NCBI RefSeq assembly: GCF_000003195.3
Contig: NC_012874.2
Span: 62,191,768 to 62,255,767 of the forward strand
Length of the DNA: 64,000 nucleotides
Direction of reading: 5' to 3'
Origin: Sorghum bicolor
Taxonomy: Eukaryota > Streptophyta > Magnoliopsida > Poales > Poaceae
The position numbers and the translations under genes were made by a program. Position 1 is the stretch's first letter. Each line of letters starts with the position of its first letter. Positions 45,013 through 56,300 of the stretch are shown piece by piece. Below the pieces are notes generated by a model that was not told where the DNA came from, did no database searches, and saw only the letters and a program-made list of their open reading frames with translations.

Positions 45013-45420
45013 GGCAGCTATCTTGGGCGCCGGTAGCAGGAACGAGGCAACGATGCTTTGGAAATCCTACTGCATTCAATATGGGTGCCGTTGGGCGTGC
45101 ATGCTGGCCGAGAATCGAAGAGTTTTCATGCATGTATAGGTCCTTTAAGTATAAATTTGCGGCACCAGTGCTTATCACTTCGTATTCCCCTGCATGGCTT
45201 CATGCATGAATTAAATGAAAGAGTATCCGACTCTATAGCAGCCGTATTGAGCCAACATCATTTAATCTCCTCCTTGGTATGTGAGATTTGCTTGTGTACA
45301 CCTAAGAAAGCTGTCCGGAGGGAGTAGGTTCAAGGGCCATAGGGTGTGTTTCGCCGGGCGGACGCGAAAAAAATCTCCTTGCTCCATTCAATGCATAGGT
45401 TTAAAGCTAGTTCAAACTTA
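45013..45420. other. short unique interval, no gene
   Basis: Mixed-composition DNA ending with the Stowaway right arm; a 96-codon open frame here has no recognisable domain. Confidence 0.4.
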
Positions 45421-45753
45421 AGGCCTGTTTAGATTGAGAACGAAAATTTTTTAGATGTCACATTGGATGTGTCGGAAGGATGTCGGGAGGGGTTTTTAGA
45501 AACTAATAAAAAACAAATTACATAGCTCGTCAGGAAACTGCAAGACAAATTTATTAAGCATAATTAATCTGTAATTAGCATATGTGGGTTACTGTAGCAC
45601 TTAAGGCTAATCATGGAGTAACTAGGTTTAAAAGATTCGTCTCGCGATTCTTAACTAAACTGTATAATTACTTTATTTTTTTATCTACATTTAATGTTCC
45701 ATGCATGTGTCCAAAGATTCGATGAGATGGATGAAAAAATTTTGGGTAGGGAA
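45421..45753. mobile_element. Tourist-like MITE, GGCCTGTTTAGATTG family, second copy
   Basis: About 95% identical by eye to 44181-44520. Its right end is cut by the next MITE at 45754. Confidence 0.72.
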
Positions 45754-45986
45754 AGTTCTGAAAAAATTTCGGATTTCGCTACTGTAGCATTTTCGTTTTT
45801 ATTTGACAAATATTGTCCAATCATGAACTAACTAGGATCAAAAGATTCGTCTCGTGATTTACAGACAAACTGTGTAATTAGTTTTTGTTTTCGTCTATAT
45901 TTAATGCTTCGTGCATGTGCTGCAAGATTGGATGTGACGGAGAATCTTGAAAACTTTTTGGATTTCGGGGTGAACTAAACAAGACC
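45754..45986. mobile_element. Tourist-like MITE, GGCCTTGTTTAGTTC family
   Basis: Starts AGTTCTGAAAAAATTTCGG (terminal bases lost) and ends GTGAACTAAACAAGACC; all internal family words present. Confidence 0.75.
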
Positions 45987-46499
45987 TATAGGAGCAATGG
46001 TGCCACTATATATGAGTGGTGCTCGGTATCCGAGGATTTTTTTATCTCTGTGATGTCTTTTTCTCCAACACAATGTCCGGTATACTCGTGCTCCTGTGGA
46101 TTGATTTTTTTTACATCTTTGTAGTTAAATGGTGTTTGAAATGAAATTGTTTAGGGTCGTAAAATATTATTGTAAATTTATAAATTTAAAATTATTAAGC
46201 AATCCCAGACATCGACATGGTCTAAAAGAGAGTTACAGTTCTTAATAGAATCTATAATTTACATCTTAATCAATTGCAGACGCAAATAATATTGTATAAG
46301 TTTAGAGATTTAAAATTTAATTTAAAATTATTAAATAATCTCAGACATCGTCTAAAAGAGAGTTACGGTTCTTGATAGAAATCTACAATTTCGTAATAAC
46401 ACAATTGTGGACCGGTCTCACGGTACGGTGCGTTCCATTCGCACGATAATGTTGGACACAGTAAACAATTAACTCCACCATCGATCCTAGTAGTAGCCA
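45987..46499. other. intergenic, with a duplicated segment
   Basis: A word near AGACATCG...TCTAAAAGAGAGTTAC occurs twice (about 46210 and 46340), a local imperfect duplication of roughly 130 bp. No gene. Confidence 0.45.
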
Positions 46500-46704
46500 G
46501 GCTAGTTCTAAAAAATTTTACAAAAAATTTCAGCAAATCTTACGGTGTGTATATAAAGTATTAATAACTAATTATATAGTTTATTTTTAATTTATAAGAC
46601 GAATTTTTTGAGCCTAGTTAGTTTATAATTGGACAATATTTATCAAATACAAACGAAAATGCTACGGTCTATTTTGTAAAAAAAATTAGAACTAAATAAG
46701 GCCC
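46500..46704. mobile_element. Tourist-like MITE, GGCCTTGTTTAGTTC family, diverged
   Basis: GGCTAGTTCTAAAAAATTTT at the left and GAACTAAATAAGGCCC at the right, with family internal words. Confidence 0.65.
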
Positions 46705-46975
46705 AGTAAAATACTCCACGCAACGCAACGCGCAGGGTGGGGTAGGTGAATCTTTTTTTTGACAATTGTGGGGTAGGTGAATCGATCGGTGAAACGCAAC
46801 AAAAGGCCGATCCAGGCCCCGCAGGATCTCCCTCCATCTGCCGTCCGTCTCTCGCGGTGCTCCTGCATGCGGTCTAATTTGGATGGGGCCGCACCTGCAG
46901 CGAGCCAACTGGCATGCATGCAGCACGAGTGCTTTGCTTACGGCATATTTGGATGAGTTTCATATTTTTAAAATA
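46705..46975. other. left flank of the Helitron, no gene seen
   Basis: Includes a duplicated GGGGTAGGTGAATC word (46739 and 46770). Open minus-strand frames here have no recognisable domain. Confidence 0.4.
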
Positions 46976-47003
46976 CTAGGTAGCGTGCCCGTGCGTTGCT
47001 ACG

Positions 47004-48000
47004 GGATAGCTAACATTTTTTATTAAAAATACACGTATTGCACAATAAGATGATAATATTATAATAAAATTTAAATAGCAGCTATAAAGTTATATTTAAC
47101 TTAAAGAAACAAAGTTTCTTAAATCAAACATAGTCACGGAGAGCACGACGCTACAGCCTCACAAATTCTACTTTATAGACCTTTCTTTGATACGACCAAG
47201 ATAATATTTAATATCGACAAGAAGAAATCTTCGATATCCATTTCTTTCATGCGCTAGTAAATCCACAAATAAGTTCCGCCGCATCTCCATACCATCATGT
47301 CACACATTTGAGTATATATATATATAAATTTAGTGTGTGTCGCATGGATAATACTACATTTTTATGAAAAAACTTTTATAAAAACTGAGATAAAGTATTA
47401 TACTCACGGTATAAATATGTGTGGCTTGTGGTCTATTCCATGTAGACATGTAGACATATACTGTAGGATGAGAAATCCACTTAAGTACCTGTATCAAGAT
47501 TCACGATCAGCAATATATAGAAATAGTTAAATCATAGGTATTTGTTATTGTAAGCGACAATGATTTTGAGTTATTTACCCATCTATGTCCTCTGCAATGT
47601 TTTCTGTCCGTTTAAATTTCCATTTGAAAACATCCTCATAGATTAAACATGGAAAGATAAGCTAGAAATCAAGAGCTACGAAAATATAAGCATAGCAAGT
47701 TTGTGTCTCACAATACATATTTTACAATATATTCTACAATTAAGAATCTCATCTCTCAATAATGTGATCACGAAAATGTGCTTTGCGACCAAGCTAGAAA
47801 GACCAAAGATTTATGCATCGTTCCCCACAAGACAAAAACCTTTATCTTGAAATTTAAAAAATCTATTCATGTTGGAAATTAAAGTTATTTTTTCACCATA
47901 CAGAATTATTTTACCCCTATTTATACGATTTAAGTATACATAAACAAAATGTCTATTTTTATTTAAACTCTATGTTTGACCAGAAAACATATTTCTGATT
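47004..48000. other. Helitron interior, AT-rich, non-coding
   Basis: AT-rich DNA next to the 3' hairpin with no gene that I can identify. Confidence 0.45.
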
Positions 48001-48029
48001 TTGTAATTTTTTTTCCTTAATATCCACTT

Positions 48030-48440
48030 GCCCTATCTTTCTCACTACTCTCTCTCTCGATGTCTCCAAAAGAAAACGCACGCACGGGAGCCCAACAGTC
48101 TTCTCTTCTCACTACTCTCTCTCTCTGCAAAAGTCACAACGCAGGCTGTTCTTCTTCCTCCTCGGCGGGTGCTCAACGCCCCAGCCCCCAGGGACCCGAC
48201 GGAGCTGCCTCGACGAGCTCTCCAACGCGGATCTGCCGACCCGACATCCCTCCGCCGACCCTCGGCCTGTCCGCTCTCAAGAACTCCGGCGCCGCGGACG
48301 GACGCGGCTCCAGCGAGCTCTACTCGGGCGCGACCGAACGGTGGAAGTTCCTCTTCATCTTCTTGCCGCTGCCGCAGCCGCGATGCCGACGGTGAGCATC
48401 GGCCGGGACCGTCTCTTCGCCGATCTAGGTCGAACCTACA
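48030..48440 (+). pseudogene. captured 5' end of a phenylalanyl-tRNA synthetase beta-chain gene
   Basis: A CT-rich 5'UTR-like stretch with CTCTCTCTC words (48045-48125) leads to ATG 48383, which gives MPTVSIGRDRLFADLGRTYS, the conserved N-terminus of the cytosolic/eukaryotic Phe-tRNA synthetase beta chain. A GTAAGT donor follows at 48441. No further exons of this gene are found downstream; the next coding DNA is DnaJ. It may have brought a promoter and first exon into the Helitron. The intact enzyme charges tRNA-Phe in the cytosol; this 19-20 residue piece has no activity. Confidence 0.78.
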
Positions 48441-49762
48441 GTAAGTTTGACTTCCTCAGTTCATCCCCCAAATCCCAGCTTCCCCCAAATCCCAGCTCTC
48501 CCCCATCTGCCACAGACATACCCAGCCCGGAGCTATTGTTCTTCCTCCTCAGGGTCACCTTCGCGTGCTGAGTTGGGGTGGGTGCGGTGCTCGAATCGTG
48601 TGCAGGCGGGAGGTGTGGGGTTCGAGGGCGACCGATTGCCCGTTTTGCTTGTCCGGTTAGATGGCTCCAGATTATTTTTGTTTGGTGTTAGTGTTTGGGT
48701 TATGATTGCTAGTGAATTTGGTGAATGATGTCTTTCGGATGTACTTGTGGTGGACAGTAGGGTTTGCGTATTGCAAAATGTTGATATGCTTGCTTCTACC
48801 TTTAATTCTTTTTCTCATGTGCAATTGGTTGCACACTTGATATGGTATATACGCCTCCTGATTCTGTCGGGATGCCCATTTCGACATGTGAATGAATCGA
48901 ATCCTATAATTGTGTCTGCTAAATTGAAATGAATGAATCCTACAATTGTGACTGCTAAATTGAAACGAATGCTCAAGCATTCTGGGTTCAGCAAAGTCAC
49001 TGAATGATTACAGTTTACAAGTCACATTCATGTCTAGAGGAGTTGTAGGAGTGTTAGAAGAGAATTAATACGTTTGATCACTGAATTTTAGTTTGCATCC
49101 AATCACTTTTGTCATGCCTTAGTTGACTCTTCCGTAGCATGATTGTCCTGGACCTACATCTGGTATCCTGCTATGGGGAAGGAATATGTCCTGGTTTATT
49201 TGTTCATTTACTCAACAATTGCTACAAGAAGTTTCAGAATTGTTAAATGATTATATGCCTAAATGTGTACAGATTGATGAGCTCTTGGATGACTATATTC
49301 CAATCCTGATTCAGTGAATCAGTGATGATTGCCACTTTATGTTTATTATAGGCTACCGTTCTTGGCAGCACTGTGATTTTTTTGGTTCCATCTTTGCTGT
49401 ATTCTTTAATGCTAAGTCACGTGGCAGCCATTCCAGTTTTTCCTTGGCCTATGCTGTCACTGCAGAAATCGTTGCTCACTACTTTGATCATACTCAATGA
49501 AACTAAGCATTGAAAGTCTGGTTAAAAAAATATGATAGTGTTAAATATAGTTATGAAAAGGTCTGGAACAACTCTTAATTGCTGGAAATTCTTTTGTTTC
49601 CTTGTTTAAGGTGTACTCGCAAACAGGTCATGTAAATAACTGCAGATGAGGCAAAAGTCTGAACTGTTCTAAATGTGTTGTCATGAATCACTTTCAGGTT
49701 CTCTTTCGTGATCACAGTTTAGTAATTTAATGTCTTGTTTATTTTTGTTTCATCATTTGAAG

Positions 49763-50177
49763 ATCTTGGGAGTTGAGAAGACTGCTTCACAACAAGAAAT
49801 AAAGAAGGCACAAATTGGCGTTGCGCCTCCTCCCAGATAAGAATCCTGGGGATGAGGTAGGATCTCAACCTAAAGCATTAATGTTTTTCTACATTCATTT
49901 AGTGCAATGTATCTCAAATGTTATGTGCTGCCAGGAAGCCAATGAGAAGTTTCAGCAGCTGCAGAAGGTTATATCCATTCTTGGTGATGCAGAGAAAAGA
50001 GCTTTATATGATGAGATTGGCATCACTGATGATGACGTGCGCACCTTATTTATAGCACTCCAGTTCTACCTTTCAGATTCAAGCAATATTTTTCTGAATC
50101 CTTCTTTTTCATCTTAGGCACTGGTGGGAGCAGCTGCAGACAATCTTCAGGAGTACTTCAGAACAATGTACAAGAAG
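49763..50177 (+). pseudogene. captured DnaJ-domain gene fragment, three exons
   Basis: Exons 49763-49856, 49935-50036 and 50118-50177 with GT-AG borders. They read ILGVEKTASQQEIKKA, then NPGDE, then EANEKFQQLQKVISILGDAEKRALYDE and LQEYFRTMYKK, matching plant DnaJ proteins of the DNAJC9/atDjC-type J-domain plus following helix. J-domain proteins stimulate Hsp70 ATPase. Here the first exon has a 5 bp gap after KKA that shifts the frame, and the essential His-Pro-Asp reads Leu-Pro-Asp, so it is dead. Flanks are introns of the source gene. Confidence 0.82.
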
Positions 50178-51157
50178 GTATGTTTGCTTCTCTGTCAATT
50201 GCAGGCTAATGTTGTCTATTAATTTACAATGATATTTTTTTATATTGGAGTATGGTAGCAAAATAAAACAGTGGATTAAGGGATAGTAGTTGCTACAATG
50301 ATATTTCCTAACAAAGTAAGATTTCCCTTTTTAACTGTGTCAAGATTTATGGATCCTTTGGTGATGTTACTCCCCTTTTTGGCTGTGGAACACAGTTTGG
50401 AGGTGTTGTGGACTTGTGGTTGGTTCGTGTTTCATCTACTGCCCAATTTTTGCGGCATATGCCAGCAGAGGCTTCATGTGTTCTTTGATCTTCTTCTTCC
50501 AGTTTGCCATTCGTTGTATAGATCAGAATTGGGTCCCATTGCAGTGGAAATAGAGCTGGCTCTGCATACTAAATTGTCACGTGCTTAGTGTGGGGGGAGG
50601 GTTCAGCTAGGGCTGAGACGTAACCGTGTGGGCGAGATACATAAGAGGCGTCTGCTAGGTGCGGCCACTGGGAGAAGGGGGCTTGGGGACATGAGAAGGC
50701 TGAGGGGTATTACCCAAACTCAGCTTAACCTTTGATTATTCTCTCTGTATTTGTAGGGGCAACAAAATTGACTCCTTGATTCTTTATATATAGGATCCAT
50801 TCTAATTACAACTCAATCTGTCAAACCTAAACTTTACGACGCTGGGCCTGAGTGGTTCCACCCTTTTATTTCAACCAGTAACCTTGGATTTTTTTCCCCT
50901 TTTTGCGGGAATATATTTTAGTGGCCATGACATACTTTAAGGTTTACTTGTGATGATCTTATTAACGGCCAGGCATGAAATGATTATTTCTTTATGTTGA
51001 CGTTAATTACTTCCTGGCAAATCTTGCAAATGAGAGGTCAAATATATGATAAGCTTTTCTGATATGCTTGGTGATCTCTAGGTTTTCTAGGAAGTTTGCT
51101 TCTCTCATGGTCTTTTTCTTTACCATGCAGGCTTATAGAGTATTTTGCCTTTTGTAG
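50178..51157 (+). other. Helitron interior between captured fragments
   Basis: Intron-like T-rich DNA, probably from the flanks of the DnaJ and TRAPPC5 source genes. 50298-50588 is open (+) but has no recognisable domain; a further capture cannot be excluded. Confidence 0.4.
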
Positions 51158-51501
51158 GTCAGTTTGAGTGCATTTGCATTCTTGTTCTCTGAGTTGGTTC
51201 AGTACAACCAGACTCAAGTTGACAACATTACTGAGCTGGAACGGAGGTATCTCTATTGTGTATTTGTACCTGTCTGATCTTGTTTGATGAATTTGTATTT
51301 AGGTTGATTGATTATTATTCTATCATGTGTCTTCGTTTACCTTATTGCACATGCTACTAACTTATACCCAGATCAGATATACTCTTTCAGTAAAATAATT
51401 TATATATTCATCTGGGCTACACCTGTTTGTTTTATTTCATGCACAGGCTGGAGGATGCTGGTTATGCGGTTGGTGCAAGGGTGCTTGAACTAAGGGAGAA
51501 G
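51158..51501 (+). pseudogene. captured TRAPPC5 (TRS31-like) gene fragment, two exons
   Basis: Exons 51158-51246 and 51447-51501, GT-AG, read FLFSELVQYNQTQVDNITEL, then RLEDAGYAVGARVLEL and REK. This is the N-terminal half of TRAPP complex subunit 5, a core subunit of the vesicle-tethering complex at ER/Golgi. Three residues usually found between LEL and REK are missing (9 base gap). The reading frame is otherwise open, but the rest of the protein is absent. Confidence 0.82.
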
Positions 51502-52610
51502 GTTTGATACCTGTTTGTTTGCTTGATTATATAATGATCATTATAAAATAATGTAACAATTTTGATGCTCTATTTTTGCAAATAATATTTTATAGTCATA
51601 TTTCCATTTGCAAAAATAATTTTGCTTGGATAATTCTTTCTAGCTCAGAAATCTGATATATATCATATATGAGTATCGAAGCACTGTACATTCAGCATAA
51701 AACACAGTTATGGATTTTCTTGGACTAATCAAATAATACCAAATGTAGGGTCACTGCATCAGCTCTTTATTTTTTGTTGAATTTTATAGGATAAAAACTT
51801 CATTTTGTATAATATGTGCAATGATTTCAAGTACCCTACAGTTTTTTTAAAAGAAAACATGATCTCCATGTTATCATATATATTCTTCTCGCTTTGAGGT
51901 AGTCATGTCCGGAAGATAATTAGATTGTTACTTGAGATAGGATTTCATAGCAAACTTGAGATAAAGCTTTATGGTTACAATGATAAGCTTCCCATCCTGC
52001 TGACCAAGATCTTGTCTACTCTTCGTTCCTTTTCTCCAAAAAAATAGATAGGTTTGAGGTAATATTTTGTGGAGCAAAGATTGTTCTTTTAATAGGACTG
52101 TCACAATGTACAATAAAAAGGATTTGGAAAACACTTGTGTCTACAAAACAGAGAACATGTACTGAGCATTATTTTAGAAATTTCTTGTGTAACTGACAAT
52201 TTATTCTCTTGTCTACCAACCATTTTCTTGGTTACTCAAGCTGTGTAAAGAGCCGTTTTAAAATTTTTATTTTCAATAGCTGCACCCCCATCTAAAATTT
52301 TACAATTAATATTAGTTACTTTGAACTGTGTAAAGAGCTGTTTTAAAATTTTTATTTTGAATAGCTGCACCCCCATTCTAAAATTTTACAATTAATATTA
52401 GTTACTTTGAAACAAAATGATGTGTATAAATACACAGTTTTCAAAATACACAGTTTTGTATGTGCTTCAAGAACGTGTAACTCCAATTGACATGATTTCA
52501 GTTGTCTAACTCACCTTGTTTTGTGGTTGTGAACTGGCCAGGAAACACAAAGGCGAGGGCGACTCCAGGACCTGTCAAAACGCAGGATTGACGGCTTCAA
52601 GGACGGTCGC
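51502..52610. other. Helitron interior, intron-like, with an internal duplication
   Basis: AT-rich. A segment of about 90 bp, with GTAAAGAGC...TTTTAAAATTTTTATTTT...AGCTGCACCCCCAT, is present twice (52244-52315 and 52327-52408). Sequence near 52541-52620 may be the next exon of a captured gene but I cannot place it. Confidence 0.5.
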
Positions 52611-52614
52611 AGGG

Positions 52615-53020
52615 CTGAGGTGGGCAACACAGGTCGGGCTCGGGCGTCGGGCGACGGCGACCTAGCAACGCAGGTCGTGCGAGGGCGTCGGGCTGCAACG
52701 TCGGGGGCGAGGGCGAGGGCGACTCTCCAGACCAGGCAACGCGGGCATCGGAGGCGAGGGCGACGGTGTTGGGGGCGAGGGCGAGGGCGACTCTCCAGAC
52801 TTGGCAACGCAGGTCGGGCGTCGAGGGCGAGGGCGAGGGCGAGGATGAGGGTGACGACGGGCGATGGTGTCGGGGGCGAGGGCGTCTCTCCAGACCTAGC
52901 AACGCAGGTCCGTCGTCGGGCGTCGGGGGCGAGGGCGAGGGCGGCGAGGACCCAGGACGATCGACGGAGAGGTGCGACGTTGAGCGAGGGCGAGTGCGAG
53001 GGCGTCGGGCGAGGATTGGT
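52615..53020. repeat. GC-rich degenerate minisatellite
   Basis: Repeated blocks of GCAACGCAGGTCGGGCGTCG, GGGGCGAGGGCGAGGGCGA and CTCTCCAGACC, in about five irregular copies of 50-90 bp. Open frames here are low-complexity artefacts. It lies near the Helitron 5' end. Confidence 0.75.
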
Positions 53021-53389
53021 ACCGTGCGCGATTCTTTCCTTAGCGTGCTATTGTTTCCTTTACCGGACTGAGATTTTATATCAGGAATCCTTTCTTTTTC
53101 TTTATTTCATTTCGCACCCTTCCACCTCTCTGTTATATATTATTCTGAATTGTAAATTTACATCAGGAATCCTATCTTGTTTTTTTATTCAATTTTGACC
53201 CTTCCACCTCCTACGCACGGGTTTGAATCCCACGTCGGGGCGGGGCGAGCGACCCCAAAAAAAGTCGCACCATATGGTGGTCTTACTTTTGTTCTTTTTA
53301 GTTGTATAGGAGATAGTTTTTAACTCCAGTTTCTAAGAACTGAGGTGTACAGCATTTGCTGAAGGTGAAAGCAGTCTTACGAGCTGAAG

Positions 53390-56300
53390 ATGAGTGACCC
53401 TGCGGCCGAGAGCCCGAGGGGCGGCGACCCTCCGCCGCTCCCCCCTCCCACCGCCTCCACCTCTGTCGCTACCGCTCTCGCCGCCTCTGCCCTCGCCTCA
53501 GCCTGCACCCCCGCTAGCCCTCGAGCCCCCACAGCCCTCCTCCTCCGCCCGAGCACCGCCGGAGCAGTTCGACTAGCGACCCTTTGACGCCGACAACAAG
53601 TCTTCCCGCTGTGGCCTCGTCGTTGTTCCTCCCAACCAATCCAGGTTCGACCTCCAGAACTTCATCCTTCAGAACCTCCACTCTTTCGTCCCTCCTAACC
53701 TCCTCGCTCCTTCTCCGGCTCCGGCTCCCCTTTGGGTCACCCCTCCCTCTCGGGACCCTCGTTTTAACTTGTTCTTCATCAAGAACACGCTGTGTTTCTT
53801 GCTTGCTCCTTGTCCAAGTCGCCTGGCCGTCGTTTTGGTCCAAGACTACGTTTTTAAGGTAACCGTCTCCAGCCAGAACATGGCCAATGTTCTGGCTGTT
53901 GTCGGCGCGATTCGTATCGGCGAGGTTGAGCTGCACCTCCACCCGTCCATGGCGTCTGCCCTTCGCTTCGCTAGCCGCCTACCTCCCCCCCTCACCCCCT
54001 AGCTCCCACCCACCGCCTGGGCATGGAGTTATTGCGCGGCGTCAGGGTAGCTCCCTTGTCAACTCGCGGGGTTCCGCGCCCTCGAGTGATGAGAAGATCT
54101 CGTTTGGGTCAGTCCCACAAGATCTTCTTCTTGCTGACCCCTCCATCCCTTTCCCTGCTACGAACCCTGTGCCGGGTGTTGCTGGCCCGACAACACGTCC
54201 TGTCGCCTTTAACCCGACAGCTCCCCCTAGGACGCCTCGCTTGAATGCCCAACGACCGCGCAGCTACCCGGAGGCCGCGCTCTCTCCCCTGCCCCCAAAT
54301 GACCTTCTTCCAAAACCTTAAAACCTCTAAACCCAAACTTCCGCTGCTTTCGGTGCCTCGCCCCTGACCACCTAGTGAACGAGTCCCGCGACCCTGTCAA
54401 GTGTCGCCGCTGCCACGCTTCAGGCCACAGAGCTCCCCAGTGCAAAATGGCTCCGCTTCGTCGCCTGCTCCGTGCTGCCACCAACCGCCTTCGCACCCCA
54501 GCGGCCGCTCGGGCTGCTGCGCTGCGTCGGACGTCTGACGGAGACGGTTCGCCTGCTTTGCCGCCACCTGCTCTTTGCGGCTCCCTGAAAGGTCCTAATA
54601 TGGCTAGAGGGGGGGTGAATAGCCTATTTAAAAATTCTACAAACTCACTAGAGCAAGAGGTTAGTAAATAAAAAAGCGAAGCTTTTTGCTCTAGCTCTAC
54701 GGGGTGTTTGCAAGCCACCTATCCAACAATTCTAGTTGATATAAATACTAGACACACAAGAGCTAAGTCACTACTTACACTAGTAAGTAAGCTACTCTAG
54801 TTTGCGGGAATGTAAAAGAGATGGTTTGAACTTTATACCGCCGCGTAGAGGGGATGAACCAATCAATAATACGAAGTCCAATCACCGGGAGAAATCCAAT
54901 GAACAATCACAATGGAGACACACAATTTTTCTCCCGAGGTTCACGTGCTTGCCGGCACGCTACGTCCCCGTTGTGTCGACCAACACTTGGTGGTTCGGTG
55001 GCTAAGAGGTGTAGCACGAACATCGTCCTCACTAGGACACCACAAGAACCTACCCACAAGTGAGGTAACTCAATGACACGAGCAATCCACTAGAGTTACC
55101 TTTCGGCTCTCTGCCGGGGAAGGTACAAGACCCCTCACAATCACCGGGAGATGGCCACGAACAATCACCAACTCGTGCCAATCCTCCTCCGCTGCTCCAA
55201 GCCGTCTAGGTGGCGGCAACCACCAAGAGTAACAAGAAAACCACAGCTAGAACGATCCCCAAGTGCCACTAGATGCAATCACTCAAGCAAATGCACTTGG
55301 AATCACTCCCAATCTCACAATGATGAATAATCTATGAAGGTGATGAGTGGGAGGTGTTTGCTTAGGCTCACAAGGATGTCAAGTATGTTAGAATGCCAGG
55401 AGAGTGAGCCCCAAGCCGGCCAAACACGTATTTATAGCCCCTCAAACAAATAGAGCCGTTGGCTCTTTCATTGGGCGAAATACGGGGTCACCGGACGCTC
55501 TTAAAGGGGCACCGGACGCTCAACACCAGCGTCCGGTGCTCCAACGTCAGCCGCGTGTCAGAGTCTAACGGTAACCTGCAGAGCACCGGACGCTGAGCAG
55601 GTTGGCACCGGACGCGTCCGGTGCACACCGGACTCATGCGCACAGAGCTCCGCAAACTCGCAGGGTCACCGGACGCAAGCCACCGGACTCATGCGCAGAG
55701 AGGTTTGCAAAACCTCGTCACACCGAACGCTCCAAGCTGCGTCCGGTGCCTATCGTCCGGTGCCTAACCCTAACCGAGTCAGGCAGCCTGCACACCGGAC
55801 GCTCAGACTCAGCGTCCGGTACCTCTGAGCCAGCGTCCGGTGAGTGTTCCTCAGCGAGAAACACTCCCGCGACTTCTCCAAAATTTCCCACCGGCGCAAT
55901 AGAATATATGCACTTCATTTTCTCGAAAAGCGCCAAATCCCGCCGAGCGAGCTCGGCGGGAGGGAGAGAGGAACCCATCCTCTCTCTACCTTCCAAACTC
56001 CACCTCCTTCTCAAAGTGTGCCAACACCACAAGTGTAAACCAACAAGTGCACGAGTGTTAGCATTTTCACAATCATTTTCTTCAAAGGAGTTAAGTTAGC
56101 TCACTAGGTTCTAAATGCATGCACATGAACAATGACACTTAGTGGCACTTGATAACCGCTTAGCCAAAGAATTCCCCTCTTTATAGTACGGCTATCTATC
56201 CTAAATGTGATCACACCCTCTGTGGTGTCTTGATCACCAAAACCAAAACCCTAAGCAATACCTTTACCTTGATCTCCAAAGGGTTTTGTTTTTCTCTTTC

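Larger units (their letters stand above)
44159..45324. mobile_element. Stowaway-like MITE split by nested MITEs
   Basis: Left arm CTCCCTCCGGCCAGCTTTCTT (44159) pairs with right arm AAGAAAGCTGTCCGGAGGGAG (ending 45324), and TA flanks both ends. The intervening 1.1 kb consists largely of later insertions. Confidence 0.75.
46976..53313 (-). mobile_element. Helitron carrying fragments of three host genes
   Basis: The minus-strand 3' end is CTAG at 46979-46976, preceded by a CCCGT...ACGGG hairpin (about 46987-47003), the classic Helitron terminus, and followed by host T. The minus-strand 5' end is TC at 53313-53312 (TCTCCTATACAACTAAAA), preceded by host A, so insertion is between A and T without duplication. 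The 5' end is the less certain of the two. The 6.3 kb body encodes no Rep/helicase, so it is non-autonomous. Inside, all reading + (opposite to the Helitron strand), are exon fragments of a Phe-tRNA synthetase beta gene, a DnaJ gene and TRAPPC5, with their introns. This is the known gene-capturing behaviour of grass Helitrons. Confidence 0.72.

Noticed and set aside
49815..50117. A functional DnaJ gene
   Set aside because: Frame lost in the first exon, HPD motif altered, and flanked by fragments of other genes inside a Helitron.
52615..53071. Gly/Arg/Ala-rich proteins on both strands
   Set aside because: Generated by the GGGCGA minisatellite; no domain and frames shift with repeat length.
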